Source: an uncultured Ruminococcus sp. (GTDB taxonomy: Bacteria; Bacillota; Clostridia; Oscillospirales; Acutalibacteraceae). Taken from it: a stretch of 5,372 nt of DNA. The DNA lies in contig CACXHC010000101.1 of assembly GCA_902767285.1 (NCBI GenBank), forward strand, positions 1 through 5,372, written 5' to 3'. The notes under the pieces were generated by a model, which saw nothing but the letters and a program-made list of their open reading frames with translations, was not told the DNA's origin and searched no databases. Below, piece after piece: positions 5,229-5,372 of the stretch. Each line of letters opens with the position of its first letter. Position 1 is the first letter of the stretch. A program made the position numbers and the translations under genes.

Positions 5229-5372
5229 CTACTTGAATTTTGTGAATAAAGTGTTTATTAAACTGGTAAAAGGATTATACTTTCTTTGGCTTTTTGGGGT
5301 TCCGCTTATGGCCGGATAATGCTTTTTCTCCGGAACATCTTTTTTTAACGAAACTTTTGGTTTTTCCTTAGA
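5229..5372 (-). CDS. Unidentified lysine-rich protein, C-terminal fragment
   Basis: A minus-strand reading frame open from the right edge to a TAG at 5231-5229, giving the last 47 residues of a protein whose start lies outside the window. It reads SKEKPKVSLKKDVPEKKHYP, then AISGTPKSQRKYNPF, and ends INTLFTKFK. It is basic and hydrophilic with several prolines, like a disordered or nucleic-acid-binding tail; I do not recognise the family. An open frame of this length in DNA this AT-rich is unlikely but not impossible by chance. The opposite strand frame stops near 5320 and gives only a hydrophobic shadow. It converges on the second WYL gene with 4 bp between stop codons and no terminator in the gap. 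Confidence 0.5.
   Translation of the reverse strand, partial: SKEKPKVSLKKDVPEKKHYPAISGTPKSQRKYNPFTSLINTLFTKFK

Noticed and set aside
5245..5259. AATAAA-GTG-TTTATT inverted repeat as a shared terminator for the convergent genes
   Set aside because: Only A-T pairs with a 3-nt loop and no T run; too weak for an intrinsic terminator.
5225..5320. Plus-strand continuation after the second WYL gene, with a GTG at about 5242
   Set aside because: It is only about 26 codons, hydrophobic, without a ribosome binding site, and is the complement of a better minus-strand frame.

Overview
This is an AT-rich window of ordinary low-GC Firmicutes DNA, most likely from a gut-type clostridium of the Ruminococcaceae, Oscillospiraceae or Lachnospiraceae kind. 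The reasons are strong AGGAGG-type ribosome binding sites, frequent TTG starts, A/T-rich codon use, and a tandem pair of WYL-domain proteins of a kind I recall as common in gut Clostridia. The taxon is inferred, not proven.

Left part, positions 1-2213, all on the minus strand and read right to left. First comes ruvX (Holliday-junction resolvase-like nuclease). It is followed 34 bp later by a large multi-pass membrane protein of the O-antigen ligase/Wzy family, and then by the first 34 codons of an ABC exporter that runs off the left edge. The three genes each appear to start with TTG behind a good Shine-Dalgarno site. A 12-bp perfect inverted repeat with flanking A/T runs separates the ligase gene from the ABC gene. 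A near-consensus sigma-A promoter (TTGACG, 17 bp, TAAAAT) sits on the end of the ligase gene, with its -10 box on the stop codon. The terminator of one gene would therefore become the 5' end hairpin of the next transcript.

Middle, positions 2214-2360: a divergent intergenic region. It holds a good minus-strand promoter for ruvX-ligase and two small palindromes next to the start of an XRE-type regulator gene.

Right part, positions 2361-5224, plus strand. An XRE (HTH_3) regulator carries ten 5-residue acidic repeats encoded by a 15-bp tandem repeat. Next is a 118-bp gap holding a 40-nt imperfect A/T palindrome directly before the ribosome binding site of the next gene. Two translationally coupled WYL-domain proteins follow, overlapping by 11 bp. 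WYL proteins are usually transcriptional regulators or sensors that bind nucleic acid or nucleotide ligands, and some control phage-defence systems. Nothing in this window is an effector gene, so what this regulator cluster controls cannot be told from here.

The right edge (5229-5372, minus strand) carries the lysine-rich C-terminus of an unidentified protein, converging on the second WYL gene with only 4 bp between the stop codons. I found no RNA genes, CRISPR array or insertion sequence.
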